A stretch of DNA of 64,000 nt from Herbiconiux solani NBRC 106740. GTDB lineage: Bacteria; Actinomycetota; Actinomycetes; Actinomycetales; Microbacteriaceae. Shown piece by piece: positions 9,114-17,896 of this stretch; position 1 is the stretch's first letter, and each line of letters begins with the position of its first letter. The DNA lies in the NCBI RefSeq assembly GCF_001571005.1, contig NZ_BCST01000002.1, positions 434,001-498,000 on the forward strand, in the 5' to 3' direction. A model generated the notes under the pieces. It did no database searches and was not told the DNA's origin. It worked only from the letters and a program-made list of their open reading frames with translations. Position numbers and translations under genes: made by a program.

Positions 9114-9254
9114 CTACAGGTTGATGGCATGACCGATCAGGCCGTGGAAACCTTCCTGCAGAACCTCGCCCAGCGTCGGGTGGGTGTGAACGTTCGCAGT
9201 ACGGATCGCCGCGACGTAGCCCCTAGGGTCGGCCCCCAGCTCGACGACGTCGAA
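9114..9254 (-). pseudogene. Remnant of a dihydrolipoyl-dehydrogenase-like C-terminus
   Basis: The minus strand here reads '...RTANVHTHPTLGEVLQEG' then 'FHGLIGHAINL' and a stop. This is the pattern of the dimerisation-domain end of class I pyridine nucleotide-disulfide oxidoreductases (the 'HPTL' motif holds the active-site His). Similarity spans at most about 46 codons. The same frame upstream runs into the regulator gene in a different frame, so the rest of the enzyme is missing. It looks like a leftover from deletion or insertion. I rely on motif memory, so confidence is moderate. Confidence 0.45.
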
Positions 9255-9274
9255 TCGGGTGGTCGATGTTCCCC

Positions 9275-10288
9275 CTAGTGGATGCCGACGCTCGTCACCG
9301 GTTCGTCGGTCGACCGGGCACGCAGGCGCTCGGCGCGGGATTCTGTCGGTCGAAATGTGTGACGGTACGCCATGGGAGAGACTCCGAGCAGAGCTCCGAG
9401 GTGGTTGCGCAACGACGTCGCGGTGGCATAACCGACCGCCGTGGCGATCGCGTCGATCCCGAGATCCGTCGTCTCGAGCAGACCGCGCGCGACGGCGAGC
9501 CTCTGCTGTGTGAGCCACCGCCGCGGGGCCAGACCCGTCTCGGCGAGGAAGCGTCGGCAGAAAGTGCGCTCGCTCATGTGGGCGTGGGCCGCCAGGTCTG
9601 CCACCGTGAGGGACTGATCGAGCCGGCTCAGGGCCCATTCCCGTGTCGCCCCTGTCGACGCGTCCGCACCTGCTGGGACGGGGCGTTCGATGAACTGCGC
9701 CTGCCCACCATCCCGGTGCGGAGCCACCACGCAACGTCGCGCAGCGCGCGTTGCGAGCTCGGAACCGAAGTCCTTCCGGATCAGGTGGAGACACAGGTCG
9801 ATCCCTGCTGCGGCTCCAGCAGAAGTCAGCACCTCTCCCCCATCGACGAAAAGCACGTTCTCGTCGAGTTCGATGTCGGGGTACCACTTCTGGAACACGG
9901 TCGCGCATTGCCAGTGAGTGGTCACCCGCTGATCGTCGAGGATGCCGGCCGCGGCCAGGGTGAAGCCCCCTGTGCAGATCGATACGACCCGAGCGCCGGG
10001 CCGAATCATCGCGAGCGCATCACGAACATCGTCCCCCAGCTCGCGCTTCAGGGAGTAAGGGTCGATGGGCGTGACGATGACCGTATCCGCCTCAGCGAGG
10101 ATCTCGGGTCCCGCAGAGGGGATCACAGAGAATCCAGCATTGGTTTCGATCGATCCGCCGGTCGGAGTGCAGAGCGTGACGGTGTACGCACCATCGGTTG
10201 CGCCGAAGATGCGTGCCGGAATGCCCATTTCGAAGGGGTACGCGCCGTTCTGCGCCAGAACGACGACTCGATGTGGATCTGCAGCCAT
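9275..10288 (-). CDS. GlxA family transcriptional regulator (DJ-1/PfpI + AraC)
   Basis: A 337-residue protein. The N-terminal DJ-1/PfpI-like domain (about residues 5-170) has the nucleophile-elbow 'VVSICTGGF'. The C-terminal AraC/XylS domain (about 210-315) has two helix-turn-helix motifs: 'LTVADLAAHAHMSERTFCRR' and 'GIDAIATAVGYATATSLRNH'. Members bind DNA and often control divergently placed enzyme genes. I set the start at ATG 10288 because 'VVVLAQNGAYPFE' is the usual beginning; the frame continues open upstream but overlaps the promoter of the oxidoreductase at 10362. A perfect inverted repeat lies between the two genes. Confidence 0.85.
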   Translation of the reverse strand: MAADPHRVVVLAQNGAYPFEMGIPARIFGATDGAYTVTLCTPTGGSIETNAGFSVIPSAGPEILAEADTVIVTPIDPYSLKRELGDDVRDALAMIRPGARVVSICTGGFTLAAAGILDDQRVTTHWQCATVFQKWYPDIELDENVLFVDGGEVLTSAGAAAGIDLCLHLIRKDFGSELATRAARRCVVAPHRDGGQAQFIERPVPAGADASTGATREWALSRLDQSLTVADLAAHAHMSERTFCRRFLAETGLAPRRWLTQQRLAVARGLLETTDLGIDAIATAVGYATATSLRNHLGALLGVSPMAYRHTFRPTESRAERLRARSTDEPVTSVGIH

Positions 10289-10309
10289 GTTGGCGAGTTT
10301 ATAGCGAAC

Positions 10310-10327
10310 AATGACGTGCGTGTCATT
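10310..10327. promoter_or_regulatory. Inverted repeat between glxA-like and quinone reductase genes
   Basis: AATGACGTGCGTGTCATT has perfect 6-bp arms (AATGAC/GTCATT) around a 6-bp centre. It sits in the 73-base gap between the divergent starts at 10288 and 10362. The likely role is an operator for the GlxA-type regulator controlling itself and the oxidoreductase; that is inference from position and symmetry. Confidence 0.5.
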
Positions 10328-10361
10328 TCCGAACCGGACAGACACGCTTAGCGTGGTCGTC

Positions 10362-11294
10362 ATGGCAGAGACGATGCGGGCGATCATCCAGGACGAGCTC
10401 GGCGGCCCCGAGGTGCTGCATGAGGCTTCCATTGAGATTCCGACCCCGGGGATCGGGCAGGTGCTCGTTCGCGTTCGGGCAGCCGGCGTCAACCCCGCTG
10501 ACTTCATGAATCGGCAGACCGGCGTCTTCAGCGGGACTCCGCCGTTCACGCTCGGTTGGGATCTGGCCGGCGTTGTCGCAGCCGTCGGCCCGGGCATCAC
10601 GCTCTTCGAACCGGGCGACGATGTCTTCGGGTTGCTGCCCTTTCCGCGGGGCGCAGGAGCGTACGCGGAATATGTCGTGGCGCCACCTCGCGCATTGATC
10701 CGCAAACCGGATGCACTGAGTTTCACTCAAGCAGCATCGCTCCCGTTGGCCGGGCTGACGGCTTGGCAGATGCTCGTCGAGACCGCTCACATCAGTGATG
10801 GCTCGACCGTGCTCATCACGGGTGCAACGGGAGGGGTCGGCCACCTCGCGGTGCAGATCGCAAAAGCCCTCGGAGCACACGTCACCGCCGTCGTCTCAGC
10901 CCAGAACGCTGAACTCGCCCGCACACTGGGCGCAGACGCGATCATCGACTACACCTCCACGGACTTCAGCAGACAGGTCCGAGGGCTCGATGTCGTCTTC
11001 GACGTGATCGGAGGAGATTACCCACTCAGAGCACTCGACGTACTGCGACCTGGCGGCATGCTCATCTCGACACTCCCCCAATCACTCGGGCCCTCTCGAG
11101 CAGCCGCCGCCGAGAGGGGCCTGCGTGTCGCCGGGGTATTCGTTGAATCCGATCGGCTCGGCCTCATGCAGATCACGGAACTGGTGGTGAGCGGCACACT
11201 GACTCCCCTCATTGCGGCAACGTTCCCCCTTGAGCGCGCCGATCAGGCCCATTCCTTCAAAGGCCAAGGCAAGGTCGTGCTCGAGGTGCCGTAA
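10362..11294 (+). CDS. NADP-dependent oxidoreductase (quinone reductase-like, MDR)
   Basis: A 310-residue zinc-free medium-chain reductase. The N-terminal domain has 'GGPEVLHE' and 'VRAAGVNPADFMNRQTG'; the Rossmann motif is 'LITGATGGVGHLAVQIAKAL' near residue 150. The expected reaction is NADPH-dependent reduction of quinones or enones. ATG 10362 begins the conserved 'MAETMRAIIQDELGGPE'; no good ribosome site is seen upstream, so a leaderless transcript is possible. It is divergent from the GlxA-type regulator, which is the probable controller. Confidence 0.83.
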   Translation: MAETMRAIIQDELGGPEVLHEASIEIPTPGIGQVLVRVRAAGVNPADFMNRQTGVFSGTPPFTLGWDLAGVVAAVGPGITLFEPGDDVFGLLPFPRGAGAYAEYVVAPPRALIRKPDALSFTQAASLPLAGLTAWQMLVETAHISDGSTVLITGATGGVGHLAVQIAKALGAHVTAVVSAQNAELARTLGADAIIDYTSTDFSRQVRGLDVVFDVIGGDYPLRALDVLRPGGMLISTLPQSLGPSRAAAAERGLRVAGVFVESDRLGLMQITELVVSGTLTPLIAATFPLERADQAHSFKGQGKVVLEVP

Positions 11295-11341
11295 AGGCTC
11301 CCCTGCTCAATTACCTGACGCATCAGATATGTGCTAAAGTC

Positions 11342-11355
11342 TCTGACATGTCAGA
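11342..11355. promoter_or_regulatory. Palindrome overlapping the marR start codon
   Basis: TCTGACATGTCAGA is a perfect 14-bp palindrome whose centre contains the ATG (11348-11350) of the MarR-type gene. A weaker CTGA-N4-TCAG lies about 20 bases upstream (about 11317-11328). Binding of the MarR dimer here would block its own initiation. Symmetry is observed; autoregulation is inferred. Confidence 0.55.
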
Positions 11356-11824
11356 TAAATTGAGTCCGTTCGAGTTGCGCACGTGGGAAACGCTTCACAC
11401 GGTGACCGAACAACTCAAGCGCGAAGTCGGACGGGACCTCTGGGCTGACGCCGAACTGTCCGATACCGAGTTCACGGTTCTGGCGCACCTGCGGCTCAGC
11501 CCTGACGGCGTACGACCCGGCGCCTGCGCGCAAGCGATCGGCTGGGATTCCAGCCGACTCTCCCATCAGCTCCGCCGTCTCGAGAAACGCGGACTCGTGG
11601 AGCGCCGAGCGGACCCGCTTGATGGGCGAGCGGCAGTCCTGGTGATGACGGACGAAGGCAGAGGGGTCTACCGCAAAGCGATCGGCCCCCACCTGCGTGC
11701 CGCGCAGAAATGGTTCGCGGCTGCACTCACGCCCGCGCAACTGGAGGGCCTCGCTGAGGGCCTTCAAGCCCTCCAGGCCCACATCGACACAGTGTCCACA
11801 ACGACGCAGAAGGAAAGATCATGA
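11348..11824 (+). CDS. MarR family transcriptional regulator
   Basis: A 158-residue winged-helix regulator. 'LSDTEFTVLAHLRLSPDG' and 'RLSHQLRRLEKRGLVERR' with the wing 'DPLDGRAAVLVMTDEG' are the family hallmarks. MarR dimers usually respond to small phenolic or oxidising molecules. A palindrome covers its start codon, and the stop overlaps the ATG of the next SDR gene (ATGA), so marR-SDR-FAD oxidase form a tight operon that the regulator presumably represses. The inducer cannot be predicted. Confidence 0.88.
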   Translation: MSDKLSPFELRTWETLHTVTEQLKREVGRDLWADAELSDTEFTVLAHLRLSPDGVRPGACAQAIGWDSSRLSHQLRRLEKRGLVERRADPLDGRAAVLVMTDEGRGVYRKAIGPHLRAAQKWFAAALTPAQLEGLAEGLQALQAHIDTVSTTTQKERS

Positions 11825-12588
11825 CCACCATCACGCAGCCCCGATGGGCACAGACCACCACGGATCTCAACGGCAAGACCGTACTCGTCGTCGGCGGCGG
11901 AGGAGGCGTAGGCGAGGGCGTCGTCCGCACCCTGCTGGCATCAGGCGCGACAGTCGTGGCAACGGGGCGGAATGACGAACGACTCAAAGACTTCGCAGAT
12001 CGAGTCCACGACAGCTCACTTCACGTCGCCACCCTCGACGGCCTCGGCGTCGAACTTGACGACAAGGCCGCCGCACTCGCAGCAGAGTTCGGACCGTTCG
12101 ACGGAATCGTCGTCAGCATCGCCTCCTGGGGCGAGCAGGGGAACAAGCCCCTTCTGACCATCACCGATGACGAGTGGAAGGCGCTCGTCGAAGACAACCT
12201 CACTGCCGTCTTCCGGGTCTACCGCGCCCTGACTCCGACCCTCGCACCCAGCGGCATCCTGCTGCAACTCAACGGCCTCAGCGCCGACATCCCGTTCCCC
12301 GGGAATGGTGTTGTCGCCTTGGGGGCCGCCGCCGGCAAGTCGCTCACCCGAACCCTCGCCGCCGAGCTCAGCGGAACGAGCCTCCGCGTCTACGAGGTGA
12401 TCCTCGGCGTCGTTCGCACCCGCGCCCGCCAGCTCGCCGGCGTCGACAACAGAGGATGGATCGACGGCACCGAGATCGGCACGCATATCGCCGAGCTGGT
12501 CGCCGGCACCTCGCCCCTGACGGGTGAGGTACTGCACTACTTCATCGACAAGGCCACCGGGCCTGTCACCACTCCCCCACAGTTCTAA
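11821..12588 (+). CDS. SDR-fold protein lacking the catalytic tyrosine
   Basis: A 255-residue SDR-fold protein translationally coupled to the marR gene. The cofactor loop is 'VVGGGGGVGEGV', departing from TGxxxGxG. Where classical members show Tyr-x3-Lys, this has 'ALGAAAGKSLTRTLAAEL': the Lys is present but the residue four before it is Ala. The upstream Ser region reads 'LQLNGLSAD'. Either it is catalytically atypical or it acts as a binding or sensory protein. A FAD-linked oxidase follows 12 bases downstream. Fold assignment is confident; function is not. Confidence 0.78.
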   Translation: MTTITQPRWAQTTTDLNGKTVLVVGGGGGVGEGVVRTLLASGATVVATGRNDERLKDFADRVHDSSLHVATLDGLGVELDDKAAALAAEFGPFDGIVVSIASWGEQGNKPLLTITDDEWKALVEDNLTAVFRVYRALTPTLAPSGILLQLNGLSADIPFPGNGVVALGAAAGKSLTRTLAAELSGTSLRVYEVILGVVRTRARQLAGVDNRGWIDGTEIGTHIAELVAGTSPLTGEVLHYFIDKATGPVTTPPQF

Positions 12589-12600
12589 GGACGAACCTTC

Positions 12601-13884
12601 ATGCTCGACATCGTTCGCGCACCCGATCCCGACTACCCCTCCCTGCGACACGTCTATGGCGCCACCGGCGCCCCCGCAGCGATCATCCGCCCCCGCACAA
12701 CGGAAGAGGTCGCTGAAGCACTTCTCTTCGCTCGCGAAACCGGTGGGGAACTCTCCATCCGAAGCGGCGGGCACGGCATCAGCAGCATCTCGACCAACAC
12801 GGGCGGGACCGTGATCGATCTTGGTCGACTCAACGGCATCGAGCGCATCAGCGACACAATGGTCAAGCTGGGTCCGGGTGCCCACTGGGGCCACGTCGCT
12901 CGGGAGCTGTATCCGTGGGGACTCTCCATCAGCTCGGGAGACTCCGGCGATGTGGGAGTAGGCGGGCTCGGTACGACCGGAGGCATCGGCCTGATGGGTC
13001 GGGCCCATGGGCTGACCATCGACAGGCTACGTTCTGCCGAACTGGTCACAGCCGACGGGGCAGTGCATCGTGTATCCGCCTCCCAGGAGCCTGATCTGTT
13101 CTGGGCGATCCGTGGAGCGGGGGCGAACATCGGCATCGTGACGTCGTTCGAGTTCGAAGCGTCCACGACTCCGGTGGTCGCCCAAGCAACCATCGCCTAC
13201 CAGCTGCGCGACACCGCCACGTTCCTCAACCGTTGGGGCGCCCTCGTTGAGCAGTCCCCTCGAGAGATATCCGCGTTCCTGTATATAGGCGTCGGAGCGG
13301 CACCGTTCGCGCAGGCAACTGTCGTCTACGCATCGGATGATGCCGATTCGGCTCTGACCGCACTCACGCCGTTCACTGAGCTGCCGGGCATGGCCGGGCA
13401 GCGAGCACAGATCGTGCCCTACGCCGCCGTTCCACTCACAACAGACGCGCCTCACAGTGGGCAGCAGCGCGCATTCACGCACACCGGCCTGGTCGATCAT
13501 CTGGACCTCGATGTCTCACACGGGCTCGGCGCTCTCCTCGCGGAGGGCAGCACTCAGATGGTGCAGATCCGCTCGGCGGGAGGCGCGATCAACGATGTTC
13601 CACCCGACGCCACGGCATACGCGCACCGGCACCAGAACTTCTCCGTGACCGCGATCGCGAGCGTCGATTCGCCACGCTTCGCCGCCGCCTGGGAGCCGGT
13701 GCACGCGCTTACGACGGGAATGTACTTGAGCTTCGAATCCGGGCGCGACCCGGGTCGCATCATGGAGGCCTTTCCGCCTGCCACCCTGAGCAGGCTCCGC
13801 GCTATCAAGTCAGAATGGGATCCGGAAGGGGTGTTCAGCCAGAACTTCGACGTCACCCGTCCTAGTTCGGTGCCAACACCGTAG
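12601..13884 (+). CDS. FAD-binding oxidoreductase (PCMH/BBE-type)
   Basis: A 427-residue flavoprotein of the berberine-bridge-like oxidase group. The PCMH-type FAD domain includes 'SIRSGGHGISSIS' near residue 57; the His in GGH is the usual covalent FAD site. 'VGVGGLGTTGGIGLMGRAHG' follows without the Cys used in bicovalent members. The C-terminus 'WDPEGVFSQNFDV' matches the BBE tail. It should oxidise an alcohol, sugar or similar compound using oxygen. AAGGA precedes ATG 12601. Its last 23 bases overlap the convergent LAL gene. Confidence 0.83.
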   Translation: MLDIVRAPDPDYPSLRHVYGATGAPAAIIRPRTTEEVAEALLFARETGGELSIRSGGHGISSISTNTGGTVIDLGRLNGIERISDTMVKLGPGAHWGHVARELYPWGLSISSGDSGDVGVGGLGTTGGIGLMGRAHGLTIDRLRSAELVTADGAVHRVSASQEPDLFWAIRGAGANIGIVTSFEFEASTTPVVAQATIAYQLRDTATFLNRWGALVEQSPREISAFLYIGVGAAPFAQATVVYASDDADSALTALTPFTELPGMAGQRAQIVPYAAVPLTTDAPHSGQQRAFTHTGLVDHLDLDVSHGLGALLAEGSTQMVQIRSAGGAINDVPPDATAYAHRHQNFSVTAIASVDSPRFAAAWEPVHALTTGMYLSFESGRDPGRIMEAFPPATLSRLRAIKSEWDPEGVFSQNFDVTRPSSVPTP

Positions 13885-16588
13885 CGAGCTGAGATCGCCG
13901 ACTGATCCCCAACTTGGCGAACGCGCGGTGGAGATGGGCTCCGACAGTTCGGTGCGAAAGGTAGATCTGGTCGGCGATCTCTCGATTGGTCAAGCCCTCT
14001 GCCGCGAGCCGCGCGACCAGGAGCTCCTGAGCGGTGAGGAGCCGGCCCGCCTCTACGCGGGCCGGTCCGATTCGGCTGGAGTCCACGCCGCCCGCTGCAC
14101 GGAGTTCAGCCGAGGCTCTTTCGGCGAGGGGACGGATCGACTCGGCTTCGAAGACGCGAAGCGCCTCCCACAGTTCGGTTCGGGCTTGGACGATCCGCCG
14201 ATCTCTGCGCAGTCGCTCTCCGAAATGCAGTCGCGCCCTGGCCAGTTCTACGGTTGAACCCGCTCGCATACCCGCTTCGATAGCGGCCTCAAAGTGCGTG
14301 GTTGATTCCTCTCCCTCGGCCATGATTCCTCGAGAACGCGCAACGACCACTCGAAGATGATCAGAATCGGTAGCCTCGATGGCCCGGTCAGCTCGCTCCA
14401 GCCACTCATCGACCTCGACGCGTCGCCCGGTTCTCACGCTCAGCTCGGCGAGGTCTCCCCCAGCCCACAAGGCAATCGGCTCATTGACCCGTGTCTTCAC
14501 GAGTTCGTCGATCGCCACATCGGACCGACCCTCGTCGATGGCTAGCTGCGCCGCAGCCCAAGCCGCAGTGGCCGCGATGCGGGCAAATGGCTGCGGACCT
14601 GCCTGCTCGAGGACCGTCTGGAGTGCTTCACGGGCGAGCTCTGCCTCGCCGCGCTGTGCGCGAGCTCGAGCGATGAAGGCTGCCGCCATTCCGCCGACGA
14701 CCCCCAGGTTGAGTTCTCTGCTCAGGTGCAACGCCTGCTCTACGTCGGCCAACCCCGCGGTCAGGTGTCCTGCGATGATGCGCAGCCCCCCACGGCCGCA
14801 CAGTCCTGTGGCTTCGTCGCTGGTTCGCGCGGCGGCATGAAAAGCTCTCGTAGCCGCGTCCCAGACGGTCTCAGCCGCCCAGAGATCGCTGACTTCCTCG
14901 GCACTGAACGCCAGGCAGTTGATGAGCACCGAATCTGTCTGTCGTAGTCGGCCTTCGAAGGCCCGAAGCGCGATCTCGACATCCCCCGTTCCTCGCCCGG
15001 GCTCCATGAGCGTAAGGCCGATGCGCTGAAACACGTCGTCGCCGCTGGGGTCGACCTGCCACAGCTCTCGCGCAATGACTGACCTCACCTCGGCTGGTTC
15101 GCCGAGTATGTAGGCACGGACAGCTGCGAAGACGAGCGCCTCGATCCGGTCATCCCGATCATGCAGCTCGCCCGCGAGGCCGACCAAGTCGAGAGCGCTC
15201 CGACCTTGATGAGCAGTGGTCTGGCTGAGCATCCATTCCGTTCGGGCAAGCCGGAGTACGTCGTCATCGCCTTCGGCAAGAGGGATCGCCTCGGCGATCA
15301 GGGCTGCCGCAGCATCAGGAGCCCCCGCCTGGCGGGTCGCTTCTGCGGCCAGAGCGATTCGATGGGCTCGGTCGGTGGTGATGGGTGAAAGATCGGCTGC
15401 ACGCTGCCAAGCCGCAGCAGCCTCGATGCGCGCACCCCGCCGTTCCTCTGCTTCCGCGGCGTGGTCGAGTTCGCGTGCTACATCCTCGTCCCAACCCGAT
15501 GCTGCGGCCGCTCGATGCCAAGCGGCACGAGTCGGGTCCGTGACCGAAGCAGCCAGCGCGGAGTGCGTATCCGCTCGGCTTCCGGAATCACTCGCGCTGT
15601 ACAGGGCCGAACTGACAAGGGGGTGCCGGAACCGATACTCACCGTCTCTCACCTGGATCAGCTTGAGCCGCTCGGCGGGGACGAAATCGCGTTCGGACAG
15701 ACCTAAGACGTGAAGGGAAGCGATCACCTCCCGCAGGCTTGCTCGTTGACCGGCAGCCGCGACCAGGAGCGCCTGGCGAGTGGATTCTGGAAGCTGTCGA
15801 ATCTCTGACAGGAATGTTTCCTCAAGTCGTCCCGTGAGTGGCAACCACTCGCCAGTCAGTCCCGGGACAGCTGAACTGGGGGGCGCTGAGATGGCGAACT
15901 CGGTGAGCGCCAATGGGTTTCCGAGCGAGTTGGACACGATCAGATCACGCACCCGAGCCTCAAGCGTCGGCGAACTCTGCTCGATCAGCTTCAGGGAGTC
16001 GGCATCGCTCAGGGGCGCCAGCGGAAGCAGCCCGCCGAACCGAGTTGCGAAGTCGGTCTCCCCCTGACCTGGCCGTGCCGTTGCGATCATGAGTACAGGA
16101 AGCCCACTGAGACGACGGGCGAGGAAACCGATGACGTCCGCGCTGGACGAATCGAGCCAGTGGATGTCTTCGGCAATCACAAGCACGGGCGACTCCGCTG
16201 CCGTCTCCTCGAGGAGTCCTAGCGCACCCAACCCAAGAAGCAGGCGGTCCACATCGCCGTCGTCGCTCATTCCGAAGGCCGTGCGGATAGCACCCGCCTG
16301 CCGTGAGGGAACGGTCTCCAGGTGGCGGAGCAGTGGTTGGAGCAGCTGGTGGAGGCCAGCGAATCCAGCAGAGCTGGCGTCTCTGACGCCAGCGCATTCG
16401 ACGACCTCGAACCCGCGCCCGATGGCTTGGGTTCGCACCGACTCCATGAACGCGGTCTTTCCGATCCCTGCCTCTCCCTGAACGAGAAGAGCACCGCCGT
16501 GTCCTCCCGCAGCTCGGTCAAGGGCGGCGATGACCGCGCTCGTCTCAGCATCGCGCCCGATCAGGCGTACCGGCGATTGCAGGCTCAC
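13862..16588 (-). CDS. LuxR-family regulator with AAA ATPase domain (LAL type)
   Basis: A 908-residue large ATP-binding LuxR regulator. The N-terminal ATPase has Walker A 'GEAGIGKT' near residue 40 and a Walker B region 'VLVIAEDIHWLD' near residue 140. A long helical, TPR-like middle follows. The last 60 residues form the LuxR helix-turn-helix ('LTNREIADQIYLSHRTVGAH'). LAL proteins activate catabolic or secondary-metabolite genes. Its start overlaps the stop of the MmyB-type gene by 4 bases, so it is the last gene of a five-gene regulatory operon read from about 19279. Confidence 0.87.
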   Translation of the reverse strand: MSLQSPVRLIGRDAETSAVIAALDRAAGGHGGALLVQGEAGIGKTAFMESVRTQAIGRGFEVVECAGVRDASSAGFAGLHQLLQPLLRHLETVPSRQAGAIRTAFGMSDDGDVDRLLLGLGALGLLEETAAESPVLVIAEDIHWLDSSSADVIGFLARRLSGLPVLMIATARPGQGETDFATRFGGLLPLAPLSDADSLKLIEQSSPTLEARVRDLIVSNSLGNPLALTEFAISAPPSSAVPGLTGEWLPLTGRLEETFLSEIRQLPESTRQALLVAAAGQRASLREVIASLHVLGLSERDFVPAERLKLIQVRDGEYRFRHPLVSSALYSASDSGSRADTHSALAASVTDPTRAAWHRAAAASGWDEDVARELDHAAEAEERRGARIEAAAAWQRAADLSPITTDRAHRIALAAEATRQAGAPDAAAALIAEAIPLAEGDDDVLRLARTEWMLSQTTAHQGRSALDLVGLAGELHDRDDRIEALVFAAVRAYILGEPAEVRSVIARELWQVDPSGDDVFQRIGLTLMEPGRGTGDVEIALRAFEGRLRQTDSVLINCLAFSAEEVSDLWAAETVWDAATRAFHAAARTSDEATGLCGRGGLRIIAGHLTAGLADVEQALHLSRELNLGVVGGMAAAFIARARAQRGEAELAREALQTVLEQAGPQPFARIAATAAWAAAQLAIDEGRSDVAIDELVKTRVNEPIALWAGGDLAELSVRTGRRVEVDEWLERADRAIEATDSDHLRVVVARSRGIMAEGEESTTHFEAAIEAGMRAGSTVELARARLHFGERLRRDRRIVQARTELWEALRVFEAESIRPLAERASAELRAAGGVDSSRIGPARVEAGRLLTAQELLVARLAAEGLTNREIADQIYLSHRTVGAHLHRAFAKLGISRRSQLATVLAPN

Positions 16589-17382
16589 AGTTCGAGGGTA
16601 TCCCCCAGGAACACGATTAGCAGCAGCCCGTCGGCACCGGGTACCTCGAAGGTGCTGCAGGTCGCGCGCGCCTCCGCGGAGCCGCCGACACCGACGCGCA
16701 TCCGACCGTACGGAACCGGCCGGGCGTCGTGCCGTGCCCAGAGACGTCTGAAATCGTCATCTCTGATCGAGAGTCGCCCCACTAGTTCCTGAAACCGACG
16801 GTCGTGCGGATTCCCGTGGTAGCGGAGGGCTCCCAGTACCCGGCTCGCCCCTGCTTCCCAGTCGTGGTCGTCCCGGCCTTCAGCTGCGAAGACGGACTCG
16901 ATCAGGTTGAAACCCTGTCGAAGCCGACCGTCGCCGAGTTGAGCAGCGGCATCGTTCACCAAGAACACGTCGAAATTGACCGAGATGATCATTGCCGGCG
17001 TATTCGACCACCCTCTGAGCAGCTGCACCATCTCTTCTGTGACTTCGATCTCGAGCTGCTCCGGTGATGAACGAAACGGCTTCAGCTGCATATGCCGCAA
17101 CCGCAACAGATGCTGCTCAGCGTTGTGGTCGAGCAAAAGAGCTTTCGCGATGCCCCGCAAGACCTGGTCCGACGGCTCGCGGTCGTGCCCCTGCTCCAGT
17201 CGCAGATAGTATTCCGGGCTGATCGATGCCCGCTTCGCAACCTCCTCGCGCCGGAGTCCGGGAACCCTGCGGTTGGGTTCACGCACGAGACCGACCGCTT
17301 CGGGCGGAATGGCAGCGCGCCGGGCCCACAAGTACTCACCGAGAATGGTCGACGAGCGGTTGCTCGACCTCACACTGGTCAC
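16585..17382 (-). CDS. MmyB-type helix-turn-helix regulator
   Basis: A 265-residue XRE-family regulator. The helix-turn-helix (residues about 10-85) carries 'GLRREEVAKRASISPEYYLR' and 'LEQGHDREPSDQVLRGIAKA', typical of the MmyB group. The remainder is the MmyB ligand-binding domain (PAS-like; it bound a fatty acid in a studied homologue). The gene overlaps by 4 bases both the upstream GlcG/HbpS-type gene (17379-17382) and the downstream LAL gene (16585-16588), which implies coupled translation. Targets are unknown, though many MmyB regulators control neighbouring SDR or hydrolase genes. Confidence 0.87.
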   Translation of the reverse strand: MTSVRSSNRSSTILGEYLWARRAAIPPEAVGLVREPNRRVPGLRREEVAKRASISPEYYLRLEQGHDREPSDQVLRGIAKALLLDHNAEQHLLRLRHMQLKPFRSSPEQLEIEVTEEMVQLLRGWSNTPAMIISVNFDVFLVNDAAAQLGDGRLRQGFNLIESVFAAEGRDDHDWEAGASRVLGALRYHGNPHDRRFQELVGRLSIRDDDFRRLWARHDARPVPYGRMRVGVGGSAEARATCSTFEVPGADGLLLIVFLGDTLEL

Positions 17383-17885
17383 AGTGCGCCTCCCACACTC
17401 CGTGCGGCCGAAGAGACCGCGTCATGGTCCTGCGATGGGGAACCCCCACCCGCTCCCAGCCCACCGATGACGACACCCCCACCGTCGAGTATCGGAACTC
17501 CTCCGGCCACGAACGCCAGTCTGACCTCAGACGAGGTCGCGATTGTCGCGAGCGGCCCTCCTGCCGCTGCTGCGCTGAGATCAGACGTGGAAGCAGCAAA
17601 ATGCACCGCAGTGCGTGCTTTCGCGATGGATGAGTCGATCGCCCCGATCGCGGCGCCATCCATTCGGGTGAGCAGGACCAGATTGCCGCCGCCATCCACC
17701 ACCGCCACGCAGGACGGTATCCCGGTGTCTTCGACTCTTCTGATGGCAGCGGTCGTGAGTGCTCGAGCTAGTTCGAGCGGCAAGATGATCGGGGAAACAA
17801 CGGCCATGTCCATGTATGGACTCTGCCGCGGAGACCTACTGTGAGGCATCGGTCGAATGACCACATTCGGCACAGTCATCGACAT
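17379..17885 (-). CDS. GlcG/HbpS family protein (DUF336)
   Basis: A 168-residue protein of the GlcG/HbpS family. The core 'ALTTAAIRRVEDTGIPSCVA' plus 'VVDGGGNLVLLTRMDGA' and 'GGVPILDGGGVVIGGLGAGG' is diagnostic. HbpS in Streptomyces binds haem and works with a two-component sensor; other members are of unknown function. No signal peptide is obvious. Alternative starts are ATG 17849 and ATG 17813; conserved sequence begins around residue 33. It sits between two MmyB-domain genes in a tightly packed regulator run, so a ligand- or haem-sensing role is plausible but inferred. Confidence 0.78.
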   Translation of the reverse strand: MSMTVPNVVIRPMPHSRSPRQSPYMDMAVVSPIILPLELARALTTAAIRRVEDTGIPSCVAVVDGGGNLVLLTRMDGAAIGAIDSSIAKARTAVHFAASTSDLSAAAAGGPLATIATSSEVRLAFVAGGVPILDGGGVVIGGLGAGGGSPSQDHDAVSSAARSVGGAL

Positions 17886-17896
17886 CGCAATGATCG

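Noticed and set aside
9114-9908. A 264-codon minus-strand frame as one gene
   Set aside because: Only the last 46 codons resemble a protein family; the rest is a shadow of the GlxA regulator's DNA-binding part.
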